Assembly (NCBI GenBank): GCA_949987565.1
Contig: OX465112.1
Coordinates: forward strand, 13,267,557-13,331,556
Length of the DNA stretch: 64,000 nt
Reading direction: 5' to 3'
From: Luidia sarsii
Taxonomy: Eukaryota; Echinodermata; Asteroidea; Paxillosida; Luidiidae
Made by a program: the position numbers and the translations under genes
In this document: positions 51,406 through 63,752 of the stretch, piece after piece
How the letters are laid out: each line of letters starts with the position of its first letter
Numbering within the stretch: the stretch's first letter is position 1
The notes under the pieces: model-generated
Told to the model about the DNA's origin: nothing
The model's database searches: none
What the model saw: the letters and a program-made list of their open reading frames with translations, nothing else

Positions 51406-52504
51406 GGCATGGAGTGAGTCAGGTCTGCGGTGTGCCCATGACGGCCCATATGGCCCCACGCACCTGTGCTTTCGTGGCGAGCAGTCCTGATTACAGGCGA
51501 CAGTGATGTCAGTCCAATCTTATCCTCACTAAGCCCCACTAGCAGTTGTCTCCGTTTCGCAAATGCCTCTCCTCTCCCCCCAAAAGATAGAGAGAGGGCA
51601 TGGGGGGGGGGTAAAGTATAGCCAGAAAAGGCCAAAATAGCCAAAACACACACACGAAAGTACACCGTCTGTTTGTGGATGTCTTACTATACTGTGCATG
51701 TCTTACTTGCTTATACGCGACTCGGACATGACGCGGCAAAGTCGGTACTTGGGACGGTTACCGGGCGATGCGTCGACGGTTTAAGGTGGCTCCTCGCCTA
51801 CCGTCTTGAGTCGGTGTTCTCCGGCCAGACCCCCTTTATCGGTCGCTCCCCGGAGAATTCTCCTCGCTCATCGCGCATGGCAGTCCCGTATGACGGGGGA
51901 GCATTAACTTGACACATCTGTGCGTCCCACCGTAGCGATAGAGGGAGAGGGGGGAGGAGGTGGGGACTATGCCAAAGCTTTGCCGAGGCTCCGTCACCAG
52001 GGAACGAGGCCCAACAGCTGAATAAACGGCTGTCCGCTCGCAGGAAACTCGTTCGAGAAGGGCACTCCCCCCCCCCCCACCAAAAAAAAAAACTGCCCAG
52101 CGATGGGGACCGGTGGGTACCCGTAGCCTGATAGCCAGCCCACCGTGGCTCTCGCTCGCACCGACTAGCACATGGCTCGAACAATCTCGAGTCCGCGTCC
52201 GATCCAGAGCCCGGGTCACCGTCCTTCGAGTCCCGAGTCGTCCACGTCGAACCCGAGTCCGAGTCCTGGGTCGCCGGTATACGGCCGGGGGTCGAGTCTC
52301 GAGTTTGAGTCGCGCCACGTCGCTGAGTGCTTAATGACAGCATTTGACAGCTTTCGCACGAATCACCCTTACCGGAGATATGCCCCCTCGCACTGTACAT
52401 CAAACTAGTCAACATTGAAGGGCAACCATTAATTTAACATAACGAGCTTAGAAACAATGTTGTAAACTGTAGTCTCATTTAACCGACCAAAAATTCAAAT
52501 CTCA
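51406..52504. other. Intergenic, no gene seen
   Basis: GC-rich patch with GAGTCC/GGACTC strings at 52,180-52,310. The long minus-strand frames at 51,798-52,415 come from these and show no domain. Poly-C then poly-A at about 52,066-52,092. Confidence 0.5.
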
Positions 52505-52560
52505 ATCATGCCTCTGAGAAAGGTCTTGCTTGGGTGGAAACGTCAGGTCCTATACTTTTT
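52505..52560 (+). repeat. Foldback family, right half
   Basis: ATGCCTCTGAGAAAGGTCTT, GGAAACGTCAGGTCCTA match the right arm; no left arm nearby. Confidence 0.7.
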
Positions 52561-53649
52561 TTGTTTAACAAATTTGATGAATTGGTGTGCCCACTGCCAA
52601 GTGAATAGCTGGTAAAAATGTCGCATATTGTGGGCGATATTCGCTTCACCAGCTTCAGGCATGTTATATATTTACAAATACATCGATTCCTCGGTAACTT
52701 AACAGGAACGTTGGTTGACCTTGCGTACCTATTCGATTCAATGTTGTCATTCTTCGACAATTTTCGGAGTATAGTTGTCCAAAGCAGCCCGACAACGAAG
52801 TTCAACACGGCTTTAGTTCTAAACCGCGCGAGCGGCGGTAACTTATAACACAGGGCCGTTAGTTTACCGCGCGTTCTCTCTATAGGATTTCTGTAATACA
52901 TTTTTCTTCAGCAAACTCCACAACAAAAGTTGACAACAAACGTCCGGCACGGTGGCGCTGCTTTGCACTCAGCGAAAGGTCGCCTGAATACGGTAGTCAG
53001 TCCGGGAGCTGTGTAACCCCGCACCAAACTCTCCTTATCGACGTGCTCTTTGATCGTTCCAATTGACAATATCTAACCACCCTATTATTCTCCTCTCTCA
53101 CGACCACGAGTGCCCATCGACGCCAAAAAGCCACTTCAGAAACTGGGACTAGTGGGTTTGTTCGGGGGGCCCGCGTGGCAGTTCATTAAAGACAAACCCA
53201 CCCTCGACGTGCCGAGGGAACGGGAAGAGAGGGAGGACAGTCGGCGACCGCGAGGCTTGACAGAAGTGGGACCGAGGGACAGATTTGGGGATTGCGGTCA
53301 AAGTGCGGGCGCGGCAGGGTGGTTCCAGTTACTTTGCTTCCTCTCACTAAATTATAGAACCATGTTTCCTTGCTCTGTCCTAGAATTAACTAGGCAAGCA
53401 CACCTTAGACACAAGATGGCCTTCGCATAAGGTTTGCCTTGCGTAATGACACTGGCAGGGGTGTACTTGAATCCACCGAAGTCATGCTTCCCATAATGAG
53501 TTAACCAACTCCCTAGGCAATCACCAGACTGCAGTAACCTTTTTTTACACAGCACGCACTAATGCCATTGCAAATATTATGAATATGATTTAGAGTGAGA
53601 GTGAAGCAAATCAAGGATTAATCTGACTGGGAGTTTCTGAAAACTTTAA
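52561..53649. other. Intergenic, no gene seen
   Basis: Frames of 76-131 codons at 52,506-52,901 and 53,110-53,430 lack recognisable domains. Confidence 0.5.
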
Positions 53650-53696
53650 CTGGACCAGGGACATGAACCCGAGACCTCTGGTTTTGCGTACCGCGG
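53650..53696 (-). repeat. tRNA-like repeat, truncated minus copy
   Basis: CTGGACC, ATGAACCCGAGACCTCTGGT and TTTGCGTACC are the minus images of the acceptor 3' side, T-arm and anticodon arm. The D-arm and body are lost. Confidence 0.75.
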
Positions 53697-53766
53697 TTGA
53701 CGTGTTTTTGCTATTCTTACTGGCTCTCTCATATTCCGTTATTTCTCTATTAATTTTCGAAGCCAA

Positions 53767-53900
53767 AAATGTGCCTTTGAGAAATGTCCTGCTGGGATCA
53801 AAAAGGTCATGTCCTCTAGTACATTTTGTATAGAGATGTAGGGTGCATTTCGGCCATTTAAGTCGGTAGACCTAAGCGATTTGAATCGTCTTTTCACATA
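53767..53900 (+). repeat. Foldback family, diverged right half with tail
   Basis: TGTGCCTTTGAGAAATGTCC, TGCTGGGATC, AGGTCATGTCCTCTAGTACA and GCATTTCGGCCATTTAAGTC keep the order of the family's right arm and tail. Confidence 0.65.
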
Positions 53901-55443
53901 GGCCCGTAATCTCTAAATGTATATGCTGATATAGTTTTGCTCGACATAAATACGAGCACAGTAGACCGATATCACAACCAATGCTGTAGTGATCACTTTA
54001 CTTCCTTTGCTTCTGCACCTTAATAGTGGAACTCTTGTTGTATAGGCAAAGCTCCCTGGAATTCACTGTGCAGGGTAGCCCCTTGTAGATATTTAATATA
54101 TGCAGGAATTTGCTAGCACTAGGCGTGGCCTCCTATTGGCATTGACTGCATCCTGAAATAAGTAACAATAGCACCCAATTACAATAACAATACCATGGGT
54201 AGAGTCATGCAGTTCATATAGGAGGGCATGCAGGCATACCTACCACTCTCCCTCAGACCATGGTAGATTCCACACCTCTCTAGTTCAGCTACTTAGTTAA
54301 GGACAGTTTTAAATACACAGTTAGTTAGTACATGTAAGTTAGTGTCTAGATACATTAGGGTTGTTATAATATTATACATATTTTAGTACAACTGTAAACA
54401 GTAAAAAGGAACGCAGATAACTTGACTGTGTGTGATACCTGGGTGTTGGCAGTAGTATACAGCCACCACAAAAGGGTGTCCATACAGACAGGAAATACCA
54501 ACCCGGACCTCCACCAACAAAACAAGAGACGTTGATGAAGAGGTAAGCTCAAATAAGGAACCTCATCAATGCCATCACTTGACTTATAGTGTATGGTTTT
54601 TTTTTCATCTTGTTTGGTACAGAACGGGAGCGGAAACGAGCAAAGAAGACTATCATAATTATTATTGAATGTCCAGATTATTCTTTGTACTATTATTGCT
54701 CTGTGCCAAATGAGATGAAAACGTACCCACTGAAAGCCACGTGATGATACGCATACGTGGTCGCATAATCGGTCTATTATTTGATAGCCTTCTGCAGAAC
54801 TCGAGTGACCCTTTCTGTGTGCAGTGGCTATTGCGTTGCCGATACGGTGGTGACCCAAACCCACGCCCCAACCGTCTTCGGTGGTACTGTCTGCCGGCTG
54901 CGTAGTGTTTTTTTCCCAGGACGGGAAAGGCCATCATTAGCGTAAAGTGATTTGCATGTCGGTCCTTGGTGTCAGTCAGCTGTTTCCGACTTGCATCTTT
55001 CTTGAAAATGCAGGTGTTGTTGTTGCAGCGATGAACACGACTCGAGAGTTATACGCAAGGATAGCGCGTACAGACTAACCAGCCGGAACTAGTGCACAGG
55101 ATTTCGTACGGCAACTACCTCATCGGAAGCCGTTGGAATGCGATGGTGATTTCAAGATGATTTAACTCCTTGATGGGAAGGGGAGGCTGTACAATCCCTT
55201 CACGCAGATATCGCTTGATTTAGGAACACCCTCCTTTCACGTTTCCTCTGGTCTACACCCTGTCTGACATAAGGTTGCTTGGAACTGCCCTGTCCCCTTC
55301 CGCCTCAAACCCTTCGTTTCTCGTCCGCGGAGCCCACCCCGAGCAGCCCATCTTGGATTTGGGGTAACCATTTCCCTGAATAAAAAAAGAAGAAGAAGAA
55401 TATTTGAACAATCACCGATAATTATCGACAAAGGTAACTTTAA
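53901..55443. other. Intergenic, no gene seen
   Basis: The longest frame (54,364-54,864, minus, 166 codons) has no recognisable domain, no compositional bias like a coding exon and no splice context I trust; I treat it as chance. Confidence 0.5.
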
Positions 55444-55560
55444 CTGGTACGGGATTTGAACCCGAAACCTGTGGTTTTGCGTATCAGCGCTCTTCCCTCA
55501 TCTGAGCTATCTAGCCTTCAGATGGTGGCCTTCCCAACTAGGGGTATAATGTCCAGTTCC
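55444..55560 (-). repeat. tRNA-like repeat with part of the body, minus copy
   Basis: CTGGTACGGGATTTGAACCC, GTGGTTTTGCGTATCAGCGC, TCTGAGCTATCTAGCC are the minus images of T-arm, anticodon arm and A-box; TGGTGGCCTTCCCAACTA and GTCCAGTT belong to the body. The stems are largely kept. Confidence 0.82.
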
Positions 55561-55639
55561 AACCGTGACCAATCTACCGGCGGCGGTGCTGGGGAGTCGA
55601 TTGTTTCACCGGCCGTCTTTGGCCGAGATGGATACCCCC

Positions 55640-56225
55640 TGCCTCCCTGACTCCCTGCCTCCCTGCCTGCCTGCTTCCCTGCCTGCCTGCCTCCCTGCCT
55701 CCCTGCATCCCTGCCTCCCTGCCTCCCTGCCTCCCTGCCTCCCTGCATCCCTGCCTCCCTGCATCCCTGCCTCCCTGCCTCCCTGCCTCCCTCCCTGCTT
55801 ACATGCCTGCCTACATGCCTCCCTGTCTCCCTCGCTGCCTCCCTGCCTCCCTGCCTCCCTCCCTGCCTCGATCCCTCCCTCCCGCCCCCTCCCTCTGCCT
55901 CTCTCCCCTGCTTCCCTCCCTCCCTGTCTCCCTCTCTGCCTGTCGCCCTGCCTGCCTCCCTGCCTCCCTGCCTCCCTGCCTCCCTGCTACCCTGCCTCCC
56001 TGCCTTCCTGCCTCCCTGCCTCCCTCCCTGCCTACATGCCTGCCTACATGCCTACCTGCCTACCTTCCTCCCTGCCTCCCTCCCTGTCTGCCCACCTCCC
56101 TTCTTCCCTGCCTCCCTGTCTCCCTCCCTGCCTCCCTGCCTGCCTGCCTGCCTCGATCCCTCCCTCCCTGACCCCTCCCTCTGCCTCTCTCTCTAACTGC
56201 CTCCCTGCTTCACTGCCTCCCTCCC
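55640..56225. repeat. (CCTCCCTG)n / (CCTG)n array
   Basis: TGCCTCCC and TGCCTGCC units run for about 590 bp, with an internal higher-order repeat: CTCGATCCCTCCCTCC, CCCCTCCCTCTGCCTCTC occurs near 55,866 and again near 56,152. The Leu/Pro/Ser frames are artefacts. Confidence 0.92.
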
Positions 56226-56529
56226 TTGTCTCCGGAAATGACATCATGGTAATATTTTTGTCGAAAAGTTGCCGCGGCCTATCCAGCCCGCCCCCCGTGC
56301 ATGCGTGCGGCGTCCCCGCGTGCAGCGCTAACCCAGGCACGGTCCTAATCCGGGACAGGTGCTGGTAATCGACGCAACTACTCGTCAGACACCATAATGT
56401 GAGGAGGAGAGGTTTGGAGCGCTTAGAAATCCCACTGACTCAATTTAGCCTTTCAGGACGGATGGTGACGGATAGAGACAGCCAGACTGTCTATATACAT
56501 ACGGGGTTGATATCGGGAGAAAACCCTTC
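56226..56529. other. Intergenic, no gene seen
   Basis: Unique-looking sequence between two low-complexity blocks; no gene. Confidence 0.5.
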
Positions 56530-56568
56530 TCTGTTGAGTCACCGGTGGTTCGAGTCCCGTTGGCTCCC
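56530..56568 (+). repeat. Possible 3' half of another tRNA-derived repeat
   Basis: GGTGGTTCGAGTCCCGTTGG fits a B-box and T-arm, and GGCTCCCA could be an acceptor end. It abuts a (GA)n array, as SINE tails often do. It differs from the GGTCCAGTC family. Confidence 0.4.
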
Positions 56569-56573
56569 ATTTT

Positions 56574-56575
56574 CT

Positions 56576-56615
<40 letters not shown>

Positions 56616-57314
56616 TCGGAGATGGAGAGAGAGGGGAGAGATAGGGGGAGAGAAAGAGAGATAGGGGAGAGAGAGATAGGGAGAGAGAGATAGAGAGAGA
56701 GGGAGAGAGAGAGAGAGATAGGAGAGAGAGATATGGGAGAGAGGGAGAGGGAGAGAGATAGGGAGAGAGAGATAGGAGAGAGAGATAGGGGAGAGAGGGA
56801 GAGGGAGAGAGATAGGGAGAAAGAGAAAGAGAGATAGGGGAGAGAGAGAGATAGGGGAGAAAGAGAGATAGGGGAGAAAGAGAGAGAGGGAGAGAGAGAT
56901 AATAGGGGAGAGAGAGAGAGCGGGAGAGAGAGATAGGGAGAGAGAGGGAGAGAGAGGGTGATAGGGAGATGTCGAAGGAGAGAGATGAGAGAGTGTGTGT
57001 GTGTGAGGGTGGGGGAAGGGGTGAGATGAAGAGAGATGTATAGTTTTTAGAGATACATGTAGATGTATAGAGAGAAGGTGGAAAGAGAGTGTGAGAGTGA
57101 GAGAGTGAGCGAGAGTGGGAATGAGATTGAGAGTGGGAGATGGAGAGACGGAGAGAGAGGAGGAGAGGCTGATGAGCGGGGGTGAGGGAGATGGAGGGAG
57201 AGAGAGAGAGGATCAGAGAAAGGGAGAGAGCTTAGACTGGGAGCGAAAGAGGTAAAGAGAGAGAGATAGAGAGAGAGGGAGGGAGAAAGAGAGAGTGAGA
57301 TAGATATGGGGAGA

Positions 57315-57398
<84 letters not shown>

Positions 57399-57470
57399 GA
57401 GAGGAGGGAGAGAGAGTAAGAGAGGGGGAAATAGAAAGAGACAGTGAGATAGAGGGGGAGAGAGAGTCGT
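56574..57470. repeat. (GA)n-rich microsatellite with embedded (CAGA)n
   Basis: About 900 bp of GAGA with ATAGGGGA interruptions; units such as GAGATAGGGGAGAGA recur many times. A pure (CAGA)n of about 12 units lies at 57,350-57,398. Confidence 0.95.
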
Positions 57471-57865
57471 CTATATCTATAGGCCTAATCCACTGAGATT
57501 TTACCCGGCCATTTTAGTTATAATTATAGGTTAGTGTTGCACTGGCCAATGGAGTGCACACTGTCACAAGCCAAACAGAAACAGACGAATCACTGATTGG
57601 TTTTGTGGCCGTCATAACGCGTCCCGTGTAGCGCGGGCAAAAATGGTCTGGTGTCCTCGCCGTGACGTAGATATTCGGTGCTGGTTACCGCTGGCGAATA
57701 CGCGGAACCGAACACAAAATGGCTGCGGAGTATTAAAGAGGAGGTCAAAGTAGCCCGCGGGCTGCCTTGAGAGTCATTCTCGATGAGCGGTGTCCATTTG
57801 TGTTTTCGACTCTTAGCTCTTCGTTTTATTGACGTATAATTGGATGACGATGTGAGGTGATACAG
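57471..57865. other. Intergenic, no gene seen
   Basis: No element recognised; the minus-strand frame at 57,590-57,994 has no known domain. Confidence 0.5.
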
Positions 57866-57935
57866 GGCCCGACGTTTGGCCCTCACACCAGTGCCTTTCT
57901 GAGGGGCAAATCGGGAAGGACATCGACAGGTATAG
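57866..57935. repeat. Distant foldback-family relative
   Basis: GGGCCCGACGTTTGGCCCTC, AGTGCCTTTCTGAGGGGCAA and GGACATCGAC follow the arm-hairpin order with many changes. Confidence 0.4.
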
Positions 57936-58800
57936 GAATTGCAGGGGGCTGCGATACAGAAAATGACAGAGAAGGGAGGAAAGCTGCTAGACAAGCGCGT
58001 GTGTCGAGTGACTATATTGATAAACCTCCCTATGGCTTACACCTGCAATTTCATTTCCAGTAATACAAGAAAGGACCACCAGCCATTGTAGTTGTACATC
58101 GCCACAGGAGATTTACCTTAACACTAACAGGCGCGAACGAGCGCACTTGAGCCTTACACTAAGCCTACTTTATTACATCACGTACTCCGTATGCAATCAA
58201 TTTGTCTTTCTGATGGCCTCGTCTGTTTCCCGGGCGTCGCTTCCCACTTAGACACAATTGTTTTATGATTATTAAAAAGTGCACTCGATTGCCCCTGTGC
58301 CCAGTGTGCAGCTATTAATGGCCGCCTGAGTTAACCGACGTGTGATTCATAGGGACTTTATTCCTCCGTGGCAGCGAAGCTGTTATCTAACTCCCGTTTC
58401 CTCTCTCTCTCTCTCTCTCCCTCTCTGCCCCTCACAACACCGCCCCCCCCCCCACACACACACACCATCCATCCCACCCCCTCCCCTCCCCACCACATTC
58501 CCGGTTTTAATTACCGCCCGATTGGCTGTGCTCCGCTCAGCAATTGAGCTGAGTTGAGGAAGTACTCAATATGTAGGCCATAGGACTCCACGATACACAG
58601 CTGAGGGGGACCCCTGCAACTATTATATCACCGGAGGGTGTGCGAAGACTCAGCGCGCTCCAGAGGCGCACTGCCCCGGGGCTCGGCCGCGCAGAGACGG
58701 CCAGAGCTTTCGAGGATTCCACGGTAAACCCCCACCCCCCCCCCCCCGTCACTTTCCACTCGATGTCCGCTCTAGACAGCAGATCAGAGACGAGGGAGAC
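57936..58800. other. Intergenic, simple repeats only
   Basis: CT and CA runs with poly-C at about 58,395-58,500 and 58,735-58,748; otherwise nothing recognised. Confidence 0.5.
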
Positions 58801-59000
58801 NNNNNNNNNNNNNNNNNNNNNNNNNNNNNNNNNNNNNNNNNNNNNNNNNNNNNNNNNNNNNNNNNNNNNNNNNNNNNNNNNNNNNNNNNNNNNNNNNNNN
58901 NNNNNNNNNNNNNNNNNNNNNNNNNNNNNNNNNNNNNNNNNNNNNNNNNNNNNNNNNNNNNNNNNNNNNNNNNNNNNNNNNNNNNNNNNNNNNNNNNNNN
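58801..59000. other. Assembly gap (200 N)
   Basis: Exactly 200 N, probably a fixed-size placeholder. Open frames that cross it are meaningless. CT-rich sequence follows on the right and a poly-C run precedes it, so the gap probably hides a low-complexity tract. Confidence 0.99.
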
Positions 59001-61580
59001 CTCCCTGTTTCCCTTCTCCTTGTCCTCTGCATTCCCCTTCTCCTCCGTCTCCATTTCCGTCCCCATCTCCGTCTCCTCCTCCACCGCCCCTTCTTCTCCT
59101 CCTTCTCCTCCTCCACATCATTCTCTTACTCCTCTCCTCACTCCCCCTCCTCATCATTTAACCCTCTATACCCACCCCACCCCTCCCATGCAACCCAATT
59201 GAATGCGACACTGTAATACAAACCGTCCCGTTTCTTTCGCGTCGCGACAGGGATCATACCGCTGGTTCGCCTCGTCCTACTGGCACTATACCCGTGTGGG
59301 AACCAACCCAGAATCTTCACATTATTCAGAGCTACTCTATGGTGGGTAAGAGCCACGAGCGACCCATAGCGGGCACACAAACACGCCAATCTGTTTGAAA
59401 TTCTCACAGTGTAAACTGCATGCCCGTCCTTTATTTGTGCAATTATCGTATGAAAACACGAGCTCCCGGTTGGGCCAATTCTCGAGAGCTTTGCGTGGGA
59501 ATTCTCTTCCCGAGGAAGCCTGCTACATTAGCATCATCACCGGGAACTCGGAATTCAACTCAGATGCACACTGCCCTATAGTTGCAAGCTATTAGACCTG
59601 TGCCTAGCAATAATTTTCTTGAAATCGGAACTTTGAAATGGCACCCGTTCGATAGCTTTCGTTGAATCTCACCGAGACGATCGTTGCTTCGCCCATTTTA
59701 AGTCCAGTGCGAGCGACCCCGGAAACTGTCCACAAAGTTGCTTCAACCATGGACGGAGTCCAGTGGTTAGTTTTACCGGCCATCCTCTGCCAAAGACAAG
59801 TTGACCAAGCCTTACGATACATCGCAACTCGACGTACAATGGGTAATCCGGTCGTAAATTATGTGGATAGACCGTATCGTCTCTCTGCGCATCGCACCTC
59901 GCGCTTTTGGATTGATCATAATAAGTTACAACGCGTGCGCTGAAGTCGACCACTGGTCACCAGAGCTTCACCGAGTCGATTTGATAGTCCAGCGCGAACG
60001 CGCCAATCGTTGAGATTAGATGATGAAATACGGCTTGTCAACCTTTGACCCCTTAATCTCCCGCCGCCCACTCGCCACGTAAGGCCCTCGAGAAAGTGAA
60101 TATCATAAAACGAAAGACCTAAACAAAACAAAACCTGATGTATATTGTAATGGATGGAAGACGGGCTATATCGGGTACACTTAGCCTATCAGGCGGGGCT
60201 ATCTTGTAGCTGACACGACATCTCATGTCTGAAATCCCCCCCCCCGGGTCGTTATCTTTGCATTTAGCCCGTGCAATGCCGGCTTCGCTCTGCAACACCC
60301 GAAGCCGGCATGTGGACCTGTTGATATGTGCTAGGCACGCGGGTGGGGGAGGGAGGGTGGTGTTAGCAAGGGAGGAGAGGGGGGTTGTTAAAATTGGGAA
60401 AACACGCGTGTTGGCGTGGTAACATCGCGTGCCGCAAAAAAAAAAAAAAAAACATTGGTTGATGGAGTCTACCACTCAACCGCAGAGCGTTGACCTCGAT
60501 CATCTAGGTGATGGACGGCATGGCAGGGCGGGGTTAGAACCTTGAGTGAGAAGGGAGAGGCTCTCATAACGGACCGGTCTCTTTATCTGTCGCCGTCATC
60601 CATCGAACCGCCCTTTTCGTCACTCAGTAACGACGGGCTCACGTTATCCTTTGAACGTACAGGCCTGTGTTTTGTGACACCTTCACTGTTGCTTTATCGA
60701 TCCAGCCTGCCTGACATGTCCTTTAAGGTTTCTAGCAGGGACTTCACTCTGGAAATGATCGACCTAAGCCTAGAAACGCCATTTCCACCAATCCTATGGC
60801 TATTTGAAGGACATTAATCATCGTATCTACCACTGAATCTAAAGCAAATCTTCCTGGCGCACGAGCTATGCTTGCATTGTAAGGCGTGAGCACTTGGCAA
60901 GTTTCAGGAAATGGAAATTAAACTCTTGATAATAAGGTGCGTGTATATACATGCCCCACTATACTAGTAATTACTAGTCAAACGTCAGTAAAAAGCAGTT
61001 TACAACATGTTCGCGCCAACAAGGGCTAATACTTCCTGTAAGCGTGCCACCTTTATCAGCTCTCCCACTGGTGTACACTGATTGCCACCTCCCCCCCCCC
61101 CCAAACACACTCACACACACACCCCACACACACACACTCAATCGTAAAGCAGTGCTGTTCGCTTCTGATAACGCCACCACCACCGGGCGCAGAATGTCAC
61201 CCAGCGACTTCCGGCCGATCCTGTCCGTGCGTGTAATCCGCGTGACCAGCTTGTGCCGGCCACGCGTCCGTCTGACCCGCCGACTGGGGCGCACGAGGCG
61301 TCCCCCCCCTACCCCCTTGGGGTCGTGCATGCCACGCGCCCATCCGCCCCCTTGGGATGTGGGTAGATTTCAACGAGAGTGATAGCATCCTGGGGCCATT
61401 TTTCTTTGAATGTTCTTCATCGCGGAGGGATTGTGGTTCTTCAAGTTGCCCAATGCATTATGAATCCGTATATAAAATCACACTGATTTCGATTTCATGT
61501 CTCTCAACACTGCAGAGTGCCTGGCGATACGATCCAAACAGGCCCTCTCTGCTCACACTCACAGGCAGAATGCTTTGTCT
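59001..61580. other. Intergenic, no gene seen
   Basis: CT-rich at 59,001-59,160, a poly-A run at about 60,437-60,453, poly-C and (CA)n at about 61,088-61,137. Frames such as 59,662-59,953 on both strands show no domain. Confidence 0.5.
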
Positions 61581-61700
61581 CATTCTGCCGTTGAGAAATG
61601 TCCTGCCTATAGGTTCGAAAACTCGAGCCAACTATTTTTTTTTTTTTTAGATTTGCATTCTGGTGATTGGTGAAGCCACTGAGTAGTTTGCAACATTTTT
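61581..61700 (+). repeat. Foldback family, right half with tail
   Basis: TTCTGCCGTTGAGAAATGTC, CTGCCTATAGGTTCGAAAAC, then a T run and TTTGCATTCTGGTGATTGGT, GAGTAGTTTGCAACAT. Arm and tail keep the family order. Confidence 0.72.
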
Positions 61701-62309
61701 GTTTTTTTACTGCAGATGTCAAATTTCCTTTCCCCCTTTTATTCACAAATCAACACAAACGATATTTACATCATATACCAACATTGAAATTTAAAACAAA
61801 TGTTACAGAAATTTGCTGATTTTTCTTTCTTGGTCGTTTCAAACGTTAGAAATTAAACTTCATTAAGGGTTAAACTAAAAAAAAAAAACTCTTTAGGTAA
61901 ATCAGTTTAAATTTCCCTTTGTCCAACCAAGTTCCTGTCCATTTCAATGCGTTTTATTAATTTGCCTTTGTACAACCTTAGAAGATCGATTTTTGATCTT
62001 TTCGATTTCATGTTACTTTGATCACTGTGAGAAGAAAAAAAACCGGGAAAAAAATAATGACCAGAATCGTCTGCCGGACACTTATTGGTCTGGTTTCATA
62101 TCAGAATGTTGGGAGTTTGTGATTTATTTTAACCATCACAATTCACAACCCAACAGCTGGGCTTTCATTGACCGGCAGTGTCACCAATTGATTGTCATAG
62201 CAGTAGCAATTATGTATGTGTTTTCTAGTGGGAGAAAGTGATCGATACATTTCACCTTTGGAAGGCTGCGTGGTCTCTGCTGTCGAACGGTTGTATATAT
62301 ACATTGTAA
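61701..62309. other. Intergenic, no gene seen
   Basis: AT-rich with no recognised feature. Confidence 0.55.
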
Positions 62310-62605
62310 ATACGGTGCTCACATCATGCACGTGGATGAAGTATGTTGAGGCACACGGTGCACGATACATGCGCACGAGGTGATGCTCACTTTCACTCCA
62401 TGTGCTTGAGGTACAGTAAATAGGGAGATGTTCTTGTACATGAAGCACTTCAGGCACCTCATCCGACTTTTGCTCAAGTGATTACAATGCCACATGTGCT
62501 TGAGCTACAGTATTTCATGTGCATGAAGTACAGTAGGTGCCTCAAGTGTTCATGATTCTGGGACGAATATGTGCCATTGCAGAAGTGCATGAGGTGCAGT
62601 TCGTT
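62310..62605. repeat. Cluster of degenerate CATGTGCTTGAGGTACAGTA repeats
   Basis: CCATGTGCTTGAGGTACAGTA, CACATGTGCTTGAGCTACAG and CATGTGCATGAAGTACAGTA are three clear copies, with weaker ones (GTGCATGAGGTGCAG, ACATGAAGCACTTCAGGCAC). The spacing is irregular and some copies are inverted. Confidence 0.65.
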
Positions 62606-63671
62606 TTTACAGTGTGGCGTTCGTCTGCAGTATATAGAAGGTTGCTGGTTGGAATCCCGCTCCGGTACCAGGACACGGGAAGCTCTCTATGTCCACCCAG
62701 CAGCGAATATGTACCCGGTAGTGCGTATAGAGCTTGGAAATGTTGAAAGTTCGTCGAGGAAAGGAACTGGCCAGCCTGGCCTGCCTCGTCATGCCGCGGC
62801 CGTCTCTCTCAAGGCACATCCCCGACGGCTATAACGACGGTATATGGGACATCTTTTTACAGTTTCAAAGAGTTCCTTAACACATTTGCCAGTCTTTCCT
62901 ATCCGAAACCTGAATTGTATGCATTCTTTATCGTAGTTCATGTGAACTTTGAACTACAAAATTAGGGCTATTTTCATCTGGGTGACCGTTCAGCGGACGA
63001 TTTCACGAAACTCGTCTTAGGCTGTCAGACGGCATCTTAGGATCAATTCGTCCTTAAGGCCCTACACAATGAACTGTAAATTAAAGGACGAGGGTGATCT
63101 GTTATTGTGTTAGTGCAACGGCTGTATTATGCACAATGCATTCAATTTAATATCTACGTATGTAACTGTCCTAGCCATTTGGTGAAATCGGCCCCAGGTA
63201 TCTGGATGACAAATTGATGTGTTTATTTTTATTTTTTGCAAATTCATAGAACCCTATGGCATTCAGACAAAGAAACAAACATTTACACCAGAAAAGAGAG
63301 CTTTAAAAAGCTTATAGGAGTCTTAAAATGCCCAATTGCATGTGGATGTTCGGTTTTGCACACAATTCATCCGACGACCAGTTTAATCACGAGCACTGAC
63401 TGCATCTTACATAGCCTGTCCCATGCATGCTTGTGAAGCCGGCACAACACCTCGGTCAAGGCTCCGTGCATGCACCACTGGACAGGCGTGGTGTAGAGAC
63501 CCGATAAGGGGTCCGCCACTTGATCCCAAATCATGTTTCATCGGAGACGTCTTCTTCTATTCATGCTCGGAGCCAATTCGCAAACTTCCTATAAGCACCG
63601 GCCACTTTAAATCACCGCCATAATCCCATTCCCAAAGGTCGTTTGTTATGAAGCGAATCGCGCTCGAAAAT
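62606..63671. other. Intergenic, no gene seen
   Basis: A string at 62,640-62,672 (GGTTGCTGGTTGGAATCCCG) is B-box-like but has no matching A-box or stems. Otherwise unremarkable. Confidence 0.5.
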
Positions 63672-63752
63672 GTTGCCCCCTCCCCCCCCCTCCCTCCCTC
63701 TCTCCCTCCCTCCCTCCCTCTCTCCCTCCCTCCCTCCCTCCCTCCCTCTCCT
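63672..63752. repeat. (CCCT)n microsatellite
   Basis: CCCT and CTCC units over about 80 bp; Arg/Glu/Gly frames on the minus strand are compositional. Confidence 0.9.

Noticed and set aside
54364..54864. 166-codon minus-strand frame as a possible gene
   Set aside because: No domain, signal, or coding bias was recognised, and such lengths arise by chance in 64 kb with six frames.
55565..56368. 267-codon Leu/Pro/Ser frame
   Set aside because: It is a translation of the CCTCCCTG array; periodic CLPASLPP units mirror the DNA unit.
58537..59161. Frames of 110-206 codons across the N gap
   Set aside because: Most of the translation is unknown bases; the flanks are low-complexity.
60470..60540. 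tRNA-like segment (GGGGTTAGAACC)
   Set aside because: A-box and B-box would be in the wrong order and no stems form.
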